Of a stretch of 14,571 nt of DNA, positions 7,516 through 14,537 are shown one piece after another. This DNA is from Deltaproteobacteria bacterium (GTDB lineage Bacteria > Desulfobacterota > Syntrophia > Syntrophales > UBA2210), in assembly GCA_016935935.1 (NCBI GenBank), contig JAFGPZ010000155.1, positions 1 to 14,571 of the forward strand, written 5' to 3'. Positions within the stretch are counted from its first letter, which is position 1, and each line of letters begins with the position of its first letter. Under the pieces are notes generated by a model, which was not told the origin of the DNA, made no database searches, and saw only the letters and a list, made by a program, of their open reading frames with translations. The translations under genes were made by a program, and so were the position numbers.

Positions 7516-8725
7516 GAAAATCTTAAAAATTTACCTGTTCGGCCTGGCGTGGTTTTTATTCCTTCTGTGGCCGATGACAGGAATCCAGGGTGACGGGACC
7601 CTTGCGTACAAGAAGACCTTGACGGTCGGGCTCTATGTATTTATTGCCTCGTTTGTTCTCCTTGTTCTTTACGTCCTTAATAAGGCGGGTGCCCTTAGAT
7701 GGATCACCGATCCAATCGACAGGGTCAGGTCCTCGGTATCGGCATCGGTGGGGAAACTCCCTAACTGGTCGTGGATGGGCATGATCCTCGTCGTCGCCTT
7801 TCTTTTTCCTGTGTTGACGGGACGTTACGGGCAGGATGTCGCAATCAGTGTTCTGATCTATATATGTCTCGGGTTGGGTCTTAATATCGTCGTCGGTCTG
7901 GCCGGGATGCTGGATCTAGGCTACATTGCATTTTACGGCGTAGGGGCATATTCCTATGCGCTGCTCAGCATTCATTACCAGTTGTCCTTCTGGCTGGCTC
8001 TCCCCGTAGCCGCAACGATCGCATGCATCGCAGGCTGCATCATCGGCTATCCTACGCTCCGGATGCGGGGAGATTATCTCGCCATCGTAACGCTGGGGTT
8101 CGGCGAAATCGTGAGAATTATCCTGAACAACTGGATGAGCCTGACCCACGGGCCGAACGGCATTCTAGGCATCAAGGCCCCTGGAATATATTTTCCAAGT
8201 TTTGCCGGAGGATTCAGCATAGAGCATCTTTATCTGAAAAAACTCCATCTGCTCTATTACGTGGCCCTTTTACTATGCATTTTCACTATAATCGCGGTGC
8301 ATCGGCTTAATTATTCAAGGATCGGCAGGGCCTGGGAGGCGATCCGGGAGGACGAGACAGCGGCGGAACTGATGGGCGTCAACACGTTCAAGCTGAAACT
8401 TCTCTCCTACGCTATGGGCGCCATTTTCGGAGGAATGGCCGGTGCTTTTTTCGCGGCCCGGATGCGCTTCGTCAGCCCGGAAAGTTTCACCTTCATCGAA
8501 TCGGCCATGGTGTTGTCCATGGTGGTTCTTGGAGGAATGGCCTCGATTCCGGGTATTATGGTTGGTGCGCTGGCACTGATCGTGTTGCCGGAGGTGTTTC
8601 GCGAGTTCGAACTCTACAGGATGTTGGCATTCGGGGCGGCCATGACGCTGATGATGCTGTTCCGGCCTGCGGGATTGATTCCGTCCAAGCGAATGGGGAC
8701 CAGATCAGATGATAAGGAGGAATAG
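7499..8725 (+). CDS. livM: Branched-chain amino acid ABC transporter permease LivM
   Basis: This is the second membrane permease of the importer. The N-terminal region (to about residue 100) has two extra hydrophobic segments and a linker like the LivM N-terminal domain of E. coli. It is followed by the conserved permease core: LGLGLNIVVGLAGMLDLGYI, FYGVGAYSYAL, the GYPTLRMRGDYLAIVTLGFG motif and the coupling segment around GRAWEAIREDETAAELMGVN. A GGGTGA ribosome-like site at 7485-7490 best fits the ATG at 7499. ATG 7493 and GTG 7487 are in-frame alternatives. The gene overlaps livH by about 17 bases, and its TAG abuts the livF ATG directly. About 408 residues, normal for LivM. Confidence 0.92.
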   Translation: MKPEYKKILKIYLFGLAWFLFLLWPMTGIQGDGTLAYKKTLTVGLYVFIASFVLLVLYVLNKAGALRWITDPIDRVRSSVSASVGKLPNWSWMGMILVVAFLFPVLTGRYGQDVAISVLIYICLGLGLNIVVGLAGMLDLGYIAFYGVGAYSYALLSIHYQLSFWLALPVAATIACIAGCIIGYPTLRMRGDYLAIVTLGFGEIVRIILNNWMSLTHGPNGILGIKAPGIYFPSFAGGFSIEHLYLKKLHLLYYVALLLCIFTIIAVHRLNYSRIGRAWEAIREDETAAELMGVNTFKLKLLSYAMGAIFGGMAGAFFAARMRFVSPESFTFIESAMVLSMVVLGGMASIPGIMVGALALIVLPEVFREFELYRMLAFGAAMTLMMLFRPAGLIPSKRMGTRSDDKEE

Positions 8726-9451
8726 ATGGCCAACCAGCCCATACTGGAACTTGTTGACGTTCATACCAACTACGGGAAGATCAATGCCCTGAAGGGTATT
8801 TCGCTGAAAGTCTATCCCGGCGAGATCGTCACCATTATCGGGGCGAACGGGGCGGGAAAATCCACCACTCTGATGTCCATTTGCTCGATTACCCCCATAG
8901 CAAAAGGTAAGATTTTTTACAATGGCCGGCCCATCCATGGGCTAAATGCGGACCTCCTGCCGCCCCTGGGACTTTGCCAGGTGCCGGAAGGAAGACGCAT
9001 ATTCCCGCGATTGACGTTGGAAGACAACCTGGAGATGGGTGCTTTCTTCAGAAAAGACAGGGAAGAAATTCCTGAGGACATCGAGCATATATTTGCACTT
9101 TTCCCGGCACTGAGAGAACGTCGGAAACAGCCCGGTGGGACACTTTCGGGCGGGGAACAACAAATGTTGGCCATCGGGAGGGCATTGATGAGCCGTCCTA
9201 AATTGTTGCTATTGGACGAGCCGTCCTTGGGTCTTGCTCCCATGATTGTGCAGAAAATATTTGAGATTATCAATGAAATCAACCGGAAAGAGGGCGCTAC
9301 CATCCTGCTCGTCGAGCAAAATGCAAACCTCGCCCTGCAGACCGCCTCACGGGGATACGTCCTGGAAACAGGAAAAATCGTCCTGGAAGACAACGCAAGG
9401 TCGCTCATGGAAAATCCGGAAATCCGGAAGGCGTATCTGGGTGAAGAATAA
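8726..9451 (+). CDS. livF: Branched-chain amino acid ABC transporter ATP-binding protein LivF
   Basis: This is the second ATPase of the importer. Walker A is GANGAGKST (39-47), the Q-loop lies in CQVPEGRRIF (84-93, the PEGR motif typical of LivF), the signature is LSGGEQQMLAIGRAL (140-154), Walker B is LLLLDEP (160-166), and the H-loop position is VEQN, with Gln/Asn as usual in LivF. The length (241) matches the family. AAGGAGG at the end of livM provides the ribosome site, and the start codon follows the livM stop with no gap. It closes the operon. A 157-base gap separates it from the next gene. Confidence 0.94.
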   Translation: MANQPILELVDVHTNYGKINALKGISLKVYPGEIVTIIGANGAGKSTTLMSICSITPIAKGKIFYNGRPIHGLNADLLPPLGLCQVPEGRRIFPRLTLEDNLEMGAFFRKDREEIPEDIEHIFALFPALRERRKQPGGTLSGGEQQMLAIGRALMSRPKLLLLDEPSLGLAPMIVQKIFEIINEINRKEGATILLVEQNANLALQTASRGYVLETGKIVLEDNARSLMENPEIRKAYLGEE

Positions 9452-9455
9452 CCGC

Positions 9456-9524
9456 AAGCAGGAGAAAAGCTGATATTTTATAAAACAAAAAAAACAGCAA
9501 AACATATTCCTCAAAATCCTGCTT
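9456..9524. repeat. Long-range inverted repeat after livF
   Basis: AAGCAGGA (9456-9463) is the exact reverse complement of TCCTGCTT (9517-9524), with 53 bases between. The intervening stretch contains the small palindrome TTTTATAAAA and an A8 run. This could bring the end of the liv mRNA into a closed stem, but it lacks a following T-tract and is only weakly suggestive of a terminator. No other feature was seen in the livF to OCD gap. Confidence 0.3.
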
Positions 9525-9608
9525 AATTGGCAAGAGCGTTTTTAGATATCAAGCGACATCATAAATTCCCTTCAAGTCGAAACAAGGGCTCAATGGCTGG
9601 TTGAACAA

Positions 9609-10583
9609 ATGAAAACAAGCGAAGTGCTTTACCTGAGCCGGAAAGATGTGGAATCTGTGGATCTGCCAATGTCAGAGGTTATCGATGCATTGGAAGCCAT
9701 GTTCAAGGAAAAGGGAGAAGGGCGTGTTGAAATGCCTCCCAAACCCGGAATTCATACACGCAAAGATGCCTTCATCCATGCCATGCCTGCATATATACCG
9801 AGCCTCGATTCAGCCGGCATGAAATGGGTTTCAGGATATCCTGGTAACAAAAAGAAGAACCTTCCCTATATAAGTGGATTGCTCATACTGAACGATACTG
9901 AAACCGGGATACCTATCACTGTGATGGATGCCACATGGATTACCGCACAACGTACAGGCGCAGCGACCGCTATTGCTGCAAAATACCTGGCTCGCAAAGA
10001 AAGCTCATCCGTGGGGATTCTGGCCTGTGGTGTTCAGGGCAAAGGTAATCTTGAGGCGCTGGCCTGTGTCTTCAACATTACCAGAGTCAAGGCGTTTGAT
10101 ATTGACCTGGAGACAGCCCAGACATTCGCGAAGACAATGAGAGAGTTAGTAAACGTCGATATAGAAATCGTTAACACCCCCAGAGAAGCGGTAGAAGGCT
10201 TGGACCTGGTAGTCACCAGCGGTCCGATACTTAAAAACCCAACCCCGGCGATCGAGGTAGATTGGCTGGCAGAGGGTGCTTTTGCCAGTCCAGTTGACTA
10301 TGATTCCTACTGGAAAGGCGAGGCACTTAGGCAGGCCGACAAGTTCGCGACAGACGATATAAATCAAATGAAATACTCTCGCGAACTCGGCTATTTTAAA
10401 GATACGCCACAACCCTATGCCGATTTAGGTGAAATTGTTGCCGGCAAGAAACCGGGAAGAGAGAGCAAAGGAGAGCGTGCGATTTGCATTAATCTGGGTC
10501 TGGCTTTGGATGACATGGCAACAGCAATTCTAATCTACAAGCGAGCCATGGAGAAAGGGATAGGAACCAGGCTTCCCCTGTGA
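9609..10583 (+). CDS. Ornithine cyclodeaminase / mu-crystallin family NAD(P)-dependent enzyme
   Basis: This 324-residue protein has the OCD/mu-crystallin fold, a family that includes ornithine cyclodeaminase (ornithine to proline plus ammonia), alanine dehydrogenase and ketimine or pyrroline-2-carboxylate reductases. The substrate-site lysine lies in GMKWVSGYPGN (K72) and the arginine in TAQRTGAATA (R115). The nucleotide-binding turn is GILACGVQG (136-144), where relatives usually read GTGVQA. The catalytic aspartate region is ASPVDYDSYW (226-235), not the GADAPGK form of classical ornithine cyclodeaminase. The C-terminus ends NLGLALDDMATA...GIGTRLPL. From memory, similar proteins are often labelled tyramine oxidase subunit B, so the ornithine reaction is unproven. 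The start is the ATG at 9609. There is no clear Shine-Dalgarno and no upstream in-frame start codon. It lies between the liv operon and proline dehydrogenase, which favours a role in amino-acid use. Confidence 0.82.
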   Translation: MKTSEVLYLSRKDVESVDLPMSEVIDALEAMFKEKGEGRVEMPPKPGIHTRKDAFIHAMPAYIPSLDSAGMKWVSGYPGNKKKNLPYISGLLILNDTETGIPITVMDATWITAQRTGAATAIAAKYLARKESSSVGILACGVQGKGNLEALACVFNITRVKAFDIDLETAQTFAKTMRELVNVDIEIVNTPREAVEGLDLVVTSGPILKNPTPAIEVDWLAEGAFASPVDYDSYWKGEALRQADKFATDDINQMKYSRELGYFKDTPQPYADLGEIVAGKKPGRESKGERAICINLGLALDDMATAILIYKRAMEKGIGTRLPL

Positions 10584-10755
10584 CGTTGGCGAGAATTTTG
10601 CGTTTCGATCGCCCGTGTATCATGTACGCGACACGCTTAAAAGACGCATGCAAAAACATCATCCAAATTGCTTCAATAGTTGCATGGTTCATTGACAAAA
10701 CATTGAACAGTGAACCAGAAACTGTGAACGGTTACTAAACTATATAGGAGGGGAA
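10584..10755. other. Intergenic region before proline dehydrogenase
   Basis: A perfect TTGACA lies at 10692-10697, but no acceptable -10 box sits at 16-19 bases, so I do not call a promoter. From 10696 to 10730 there are five phased 7-base units, listed separately. A strong AGGAGGGG ribosome site precedes the next gene. Confidence 0.4.
10696..10730 (+). repeat. Five phased 7-base direct repeats upstream of proline dehydrogenase
   Basis: The consecutive heptamers are CAAAACA, TTGAACA, GTGAACC, AGAAACT and GTGAACG. All share AAC at positions 4-6, and three read TGAAC. They end about 25 bases before the ATG. Such spacing suggests a repeated protein-binding site or a degenerate microsatellite. 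It could regulate the downstream gene. Confidence 0.5.
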
Positions 10756-11661
10756 ATGGATATTCTAAACAAACTTGCCGCTCAAACGATGCCGCTGGTG
10801 CCCAAGTCAATAGTTGGTAAAATTTCAAGGAGGTACATCGCGGGTGATTCAATAGATGATGCAGTGAGAGTAGTGCGAGACATAAACAATAAACGTATTA
10901 TGGCTACGTTAGATGTTTTGGGTGAAGACATCACAAACCGCGAGGAAGCCAGACATAATGCTGATGATTATATTAAAGCGTTGGAGATAATTGATAAAGA
11001 AAAACTTGATAGTAATGTCTCGCTTAAACTTACTGCACTTGGTTTGAAACTTGATTTCGATTTTTGTATCGAAAATGTGAGCCGTGTAATTACAAGGGCA
11101 AAAGAATCGGGATTATTCGTCAGAATAGATATGGAAGACTCGACCTGTACCACAGATACTATTCGCGCCTATCTGATGTTACAGAAGAAATATGGCAATG
11201 TCGGTATCGTTATTCAGGCATATCTCCGAAGGTCTGTTAGCGATTGTGAAAAATTATTAGCAGAGTCTGAAAACCTCAATGTCAGACTCTGCAAAGGTGC
11301 TTATGTTGAGTCTCGATCCGTCGTTTATAAAGATCGTGAGTTGATCAAAAAAAACTTTTCTTTGTTGTTGACAATATTATCTTCCAATGGCGCCTATGTC
11401 GGGATTGCTTCACATGACGAAGAGATGGTCTGGGAGGGATTAAAGATTATACATTATCTTAAGCTGCCGAAAGATGCTTATGAGTTCCAAATGCTGGTTG
11501 GAGTGGATGAGGAACTACGTGATATTATAGTAAATGCTGGACATAGAATGCGTGTTTATGTGCCTTATGGCGAGAAGTGGTATGCGTATTCGGTTCGCAG
11601 GCTCAAGGAGAATCCGGAGATTGCTGGGTATGTGATTAAGAATCTATTAGGTATTAAATAG
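10756..11661 (+). CDS. Proline dehydrogenase (monofunctional)
   Basis: This FAD enzyme oxidises L-proline to pyrroline-5-carboxylate and passes electrons to the quinone pool at the inner membrane. Family motifs appear in order in the barrel: KLTALG (91-96), RIDMEDS (123-129), IQAYLRRS (153-160), RLCKGAY (177-183), SHDEE (219-223, usually ATHD), EFQML (243-247), VYVPYGEKWYAY (267-278) and the paired arginines RR (281-282) that bind the proline carboxylate. The length (301) is right for the single-domain bacterial form. There is no fused P5C dehydrogenase domain and none as a neighbour. The ribosome site AGGAGGGG is strong. The gene is visibly richer in A/T than the liv genes (many ATT, TTA, AAA codons), which may mean a separate origin. 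With proC and the OCD-family gene it makes three enzymes at the proline/P5C node in this window. Confidence 0.93.
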   Translation: MDILNKLAAQTMPLVPKSIVGKISRRYIAGDSIDDAVRVVRDINNKRIMATLDVLGEDITNREEARHNADDYIKALEIIDKEKLDSNVSLKLTALGLKLDFDFCIENVSRVITRAKESGLFVRIDMEDSTCTTDTIRAYLMLQKKYGNVGIVIQAYLRRSVSDCEKLLAESENLNVRLCKGAYVESRSVVYKDRELIKKNFSLLLTILSSNGAYVGIASHDEEMVWEGLKIIHYLKLPKDAYEFQMLVGVDEELRDIIVNAGHRMRVYVPYGEKWYAYSVRRLKENPEIAGYVIKNLLGIK

Positions 11662-11738
11662 GAAGTACAATGGGGCTGTTCGAAACTCTCATTACTTTAT
11701 CTTTCCGGTAAGCATAATGTCTTGTGTGGGTATTTTAT

Positions 11739-11767
11739 GTGACATTCAAGCGCGTTATCTCTGTATT
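11739..11767 (+). promoter_or_regulatory. Candidate promoter for the AOR gene
   Basis: GTGACA (11739-11744) is followed by 17 bases and TGTATT (11762-11767, four of six -10 bases). It lies in the 167-base gap after proline dehydrogenase, about 60 bases before the AOR start. It suggests that the AOR can be transcribed independently. This is a moderate match only. Confidence 0.3.
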
Positions 11768-11828
11768 TTGCTTACTTAAAAGTCGATCCAGAATCAGGTA
11801 TCACACATGGAATATAAGGAGGCTCTAT

Positions 11829-13988
11829 ATGGAAAGTCAGGAGATGAAAGTCAAGCATAAACTCGTTAAAGAATATTCTTACGCCTTAGGTCAGATCGAA
11901 AGGGGTTACAATAATCGAACCTTGTATGTCAATTTCGGTGATCAAACCATCAAGGAAAAACCCGTCACCGATCAGATGAAAGAAAAATTCATCGGTGGCA
12001 AGGGTTTTGGCTTGCGTCTTCTCTGGGATGCCGTCACTCCCAAGACCAAATGGAACGATCCTGAGAATGAGATTATTATCTCCTCGGGTCCTGTGGCAGG
12101 GATCACCGCCTATTCCGGTTCCGGTAAGTCGCTGGTCGTGACACTTTCGCCCATGACCAACATTGTCATCGATTCCAACGTGGGCGGTTACTTTGGTCCC
12201 TATCTAAAGTTTTCCGGTTTCGATGCCCTTGAGCTTCAGGGTAAGGCTGAGAAAGATGTTATACTGATCATCGACGGCGCCGAGGGCAGAGTCACCATTG
12301 AAGAAGCATCTGAAGAAACCTTGGACAGCCATGTGTTGGCGCGTCTACTTACGGAGATGTATGCTGCCGATGAGAATGACCGGCGAAATATATCCGTGGT
12401 CAGCGCCGGTTCCGCTGCAGATCACTGCAAAATCGGTTTACTGAACTTCAGTTTCTTTGACACACATCGTAAAAAAATCCGTTTGAAGCAGGCCGGTCGC
12501 GGTGGAATCGGCCGCGTACTACGTGACAAGAAGGTCAAGGCCATTGTATGTCGTTCACCTCAGATGAAGGGCGACATGCTCAACGTGACCGACATGAAAG
12601 CCATCCGTGAGCGCGGCCAACGTATCAATAAAGAAATCAATGAACTCGACGACCAGCAGAGTGAGATGCGCGCCAAAGGCACAGCCCATCTCGTCGAGAT
12701 TATGGATGCCCACGATCTCTTACCTACCCACAACTTCAAGTTCGGAAGTCACAAAGATACCGGCAATATTGACTCGGAAGTCTGGAAAAAATGGTTTACG
12801 CAGCGTAAATCCGATGCTTGCTGGTATGGTTGCAACATGGCCTGCTCCAAGACAGTGGAGGACTTTGAGATCAAAACCGGTCCCTACAAGGGCCACAAGG
12901 TCATCGTGGACGGTCCCGAGTATGAATCGGTGGCCGGTTTGGGTGCCAATATCGGTATTTTCGATTGCGAGATCATCCTTGAGCTTAACTTTTACTGCGA
13001 TACATACGGACTGGATACCATCTCTTTCGGTACCATAACGGCTTTTGCCATGGAATGTTATGAAGCCGGTATCCTCAATAAAGAGCGCACCGGTGGTCTG
13101 GAATTGACCTTCGGCAACAGCGGGGCTGTTCTGGAGCTGATCCATAGGATGTCCCGGGGTGAGGGTTTCGGCCTGGTGGCCGGTGAGGGTGTGCGTGCCA
13201 TGAAAAAGAAATTTGCTGAAGAATACGGCGCCGATCCTCAGTTTTTAGACGACATCGGTATGGAGAACAAGGGTCTGGAATATGCCCAGTACGTCTCAAA
13301 GGAGTCGCTGGCCCAGCAGGGCGGTTTCGCCATGACAAATAAGGGCCCGCAACACGATGAAGCATGGCTAATTTTCATGGACATGGTGAACCACCAGATT
13401 CCCACCTTCGAAGACAAGGCCGAAGCATTGTATTACTATCCCATGTTTCGGACGTGGTTCGGCCTTATGGGTCTTTGCAAGCTTCCCTGGAATGATGTCG
13501 AGCCTGCAAACAATGCCGAGACCGACGAACCGGCCAAGGTGCCCGAGCATGTCGACAATTACGTGACCATTTACAACTCTGTAACAGGCAATAACATCGA
13601 CAAAGATGAGTTGATTCGCCAGTCCGAGCGTGTTTACAACTTCCAGCGAATTTTTAACATCCGCATGGGCTATGGGAAACGCGAGCACGATGCCCAGCCC
13701 TACCGAGCCGCAGGTCCCGTAACCGTCGAAGAGTACGAGTCTCGTGCCGATCGTTACGATAAGCAGCTTAAGGAACTGGTCGGTTTTAATCCCGAAGGTA
13801 AAGCCGTGGAGGAGAAGATGGCGGCTTTGCGCGAGTACAGGGAAGGCCGGTACGAGGGTCTACAGGATGCGGTTTATAAGCGTCGCGGATGGACGCGTGA
13901 TGGAGTGCCAACTATCGAGCACATGAAGGACATCGGTATGGACCTGCCGGAGCTCATCGAGGTGGTCAAGCCCCATCTGGGAAAGTAA
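11829..13988 (+). CDS. Aldehyde:ferredoxin oxidoreductase family protein (tungsten/molybdenum pyranopterin enzyme)
   Basis: Enzymes of this family oxidise an aldehyde to the acid, or run in reverse, using a bis-pyranopterin tungsten centre and one [4Fe-4S] cluster with ferredoxin as partner. Family features are the opening GYNNRTLYVNF...FIGGKGFGLRLLWD, GSGKSLVVTLSPMT, the AGRGGIGRVLRDKKVKAIV pterin-binding block, GPEYESVAGLGANIG, and the closing RRGWTRDGVPT. Cluster cysteines are C331, C335 and C339 in CWYGCNMAC, plus C550 in LMGLCKLPW. The first spacing is three residues instead of the usual two. The reading frame is open back to 11724, but the ATG at 11829 with AAGGAGG just upstream is the true start. 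At 719 residues it exceeds the usual 580-650, partly through an N-terminal extension of about 25. No ferredoxin-like partner or MoaD-like gene is adjacent. The substrate is unknown. Confidence 0.9.
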   Translation: MESQEMKVKHKLVKEYSYALGQIERGYNNRTLYVNFGDQTIKEKPVTDQMKEKFIGGKGFGLRLLWDAVTPKTKWNDPENEIIISSGPVAGITAYSGSGKSLVVTLSPMTNIVIDSNVGGYFGPYLKFSGFDALELQGKAEKDVILIIDGAEGRVTIEEASEETLDSHVLARLLTEMYAADENDRRNISVVSAGSAADHCKIGLLNFSFFDTHRKKIRLKQAGRGGIGRVLRDKKVKAIVCRSPQMKGDMLNVTDMKAIRERGQRINKEINELDDQQSEMRAKGTAHLVEIMDAHDLLPTHNFKFGSHKDTGNIDSEVWKKWFTQRKSDACWYGCNMACSKTVEDFEIKTGPYKGHKVIVDGPEYESVAGLGANIGIFDCEIILELNFYCDTYGLDTISFGTITAFAMECYEAGILNKERTGGLELTFGNSGAVLELIHRMSRGEGFGLVAGEGVRAMKKKFAEEYGADPQFLDDIGMENKGLEYAQYVSKESLAQQGGFAMTNKGPQHDEAWLIFMDMVNHQIPTFEDKAEALYYYPMFRTWFGLMGLCKLPWNDVEPANNAETDEPAKVPEHVDNYVTIYNSVTGNNIDKDELIRQSERVYNFQRIFNIRMGYGKREHDAQPYRAAGPVTVEEYESRADRYDKQLKELVGFNPEGKAVEEKMAALREYREGRYEGLQDAVYKRRGWTRDGVPTIEHMKDIGMDLPELIEVVKPHLGK

Positions 13989-13994
13989 GGCATC

Positions 13995-14099
13995 ATGTTA
14001 AAGACTGCCACCGTTAACGGCGCCACTGGAATTAAAAAAGGATTTCATGACAGGCGGTGTGCTGGACCGTCGGTGGAGTGTCGCGTTCATCGGAGGTAA
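13995..14099 (+). CDS. Possible 34-codon ORF after AOR
   Basis: An ATG at 13995, five bases after TAAGG (13985-13989), opens a 34-codon frame beginning MLKTATVNGATGIKKG and ending at the TAA at 14097-14099. It has no recognisable family. AOR genes are sometimes followed by a small MoaD/ThiS-like sulfur carrier, but this product is too short and lacks the C-terminal Gly-Gly. It may be a remnant or chance. Confidence 0.15.
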   Translation: MLKTATVNGATGIKKGFHDRRCAGPSVECRVHRR

Positions 14100-14128
14100 C
14101 CGGTTTGAACTGGAAAGCGAGCGCATTC

Positions 14129-14146
14129 CCCGTAGCTTGCTGCGGG
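14129..14146 (+). repeat. Hairpin in the AOR-ppnP gap
   Basis: CCCGTAG (14129-14135), loop CTTG and CTGCGGG (14140-14146) form a 7-bp stem with one T-G pair. A short TATCTTTAAT follows, so it could be a weak terminator. It ends 9 bases before the AAGGAG of ppnP. The 9-mer GCTGCGGGT (14139-14147) recurs at 14550-14558, which hints at a dispersed intergenic element. Confidence 0.45.
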
Positions 14147-14167
14147 TATCTTTAATAAGGAGTTAAT

Positions 14168-14449
14168 ATGTTTAAGATCAACGAATATTTTGATGGCAAA
14201 GTAAAGTCCATGGGCTTTCAGATGGAAGATGGTCCGGCCAGCATTGGCGTTATGGCCCCGGGTGAGTATGAGTTTGGGACCTCCTCGAAGGAGTTCATGA
14301 CCGTCACCAGTGGTACTCTGAAGGTGAAACTGCCCGGACAGGAATCCTGGAAGACATTTCGGCAGGGCCAGACCTTTATCGTGGAGCCCAACCAAAAGTT
14401 CCAGGTAAAAGTCGAGGAGGATACGTCTTATCTATGCCTTTACAGGTAG
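14168..14449 (+). CDS. ppnP: Pyrimidine/purine nucleoside phosphorylase PpnP
   Basis: This small cupin-fold enzyme (former DUF1255/YaiE) cleaves several nucleosides with phosphate to the free base and ribose-1-phosphate in nucleotide salvage. The 93-residue length and the family pattern match E. coli Ppn[15 protein letters not shown] at 5-18, [12 protein letters not shown] (27-38), [16 protein letters not shown] (42-57), and the ending [12 protein letters not shown] good AAGGAG ribosome site precedes the ATG. It follows the AOR gene by about 180 bases with a hairpin between, so co-transcription is uncertain. No functional link to proline or aldehyde metabolism is evident. It may simply be a neighbour. 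Confidence 0.93.
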   Translation: MFKINEYFDGKVKSMGFQMEDGPASIGVMAPGEYEFGTSSKEFMTVTSGTLKVKLPGQESWKTFRQGQTFIVEPNQKFQVKVEEDTSYLCLYR

Positions 14450-14495
14450 CGGGTTTGCCTGTGTTTCTATTTTTATTAAAGACAGAACAAATAAA

Positions 14496-14537
14496 GGATT
14501 AGTCCCGAGTTGAGGGACGAGAGCTCGGCACTAATCC
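14496..14537 (-). terminator. Nested stem-loop near the right edge, possible minus-strand terminator
   Basis: GGATTAGT (14496-14503) pairs exactly with ACTAATCC (14530-14537). After one C-C mismatch, CCGAGTT (14505-14511) pairs with AGCTCGG (14522-14528), leaving a 10-base loop. On the minus strand the stem is followed by TTTATTTGTT, as a terminator of a gene beyond the right edge would be. On the plus strand no T-tract follows. An alternative fold pairs GTCCC (14502-14506) with GGGAC (14514-14518). Confidence 0.45.

Noticed and set aside
8917..9408. 163-codon minus-strand frame inside livF.
   Set aside because: It is an antisense shadow of a clearly conserved ATPase gene, without a ribosome site or family features.
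10692..10720. TTGACA upstream of proline dehydrogenase as a sigma70 promoter.
   Set aside because: No acceptable -10 sequence lies at 16-19 bases from it.
11724..11828. N-terminal extension of 35 residues on the AOR frame.
   Set aside because: The ATG at 11829 has a strong AAGGAGG just upstream, and the extension is not AOR-like. The upstream part overlaps a candidate promoter.
12104..12145. GSGKS in the AOR resembling a nucleotide-binding P-loop.
   Set aside because: The position corresponds to the normal AOR segment GSGRxxVVTxSPxT; there are no Walker B or other NTPase features.
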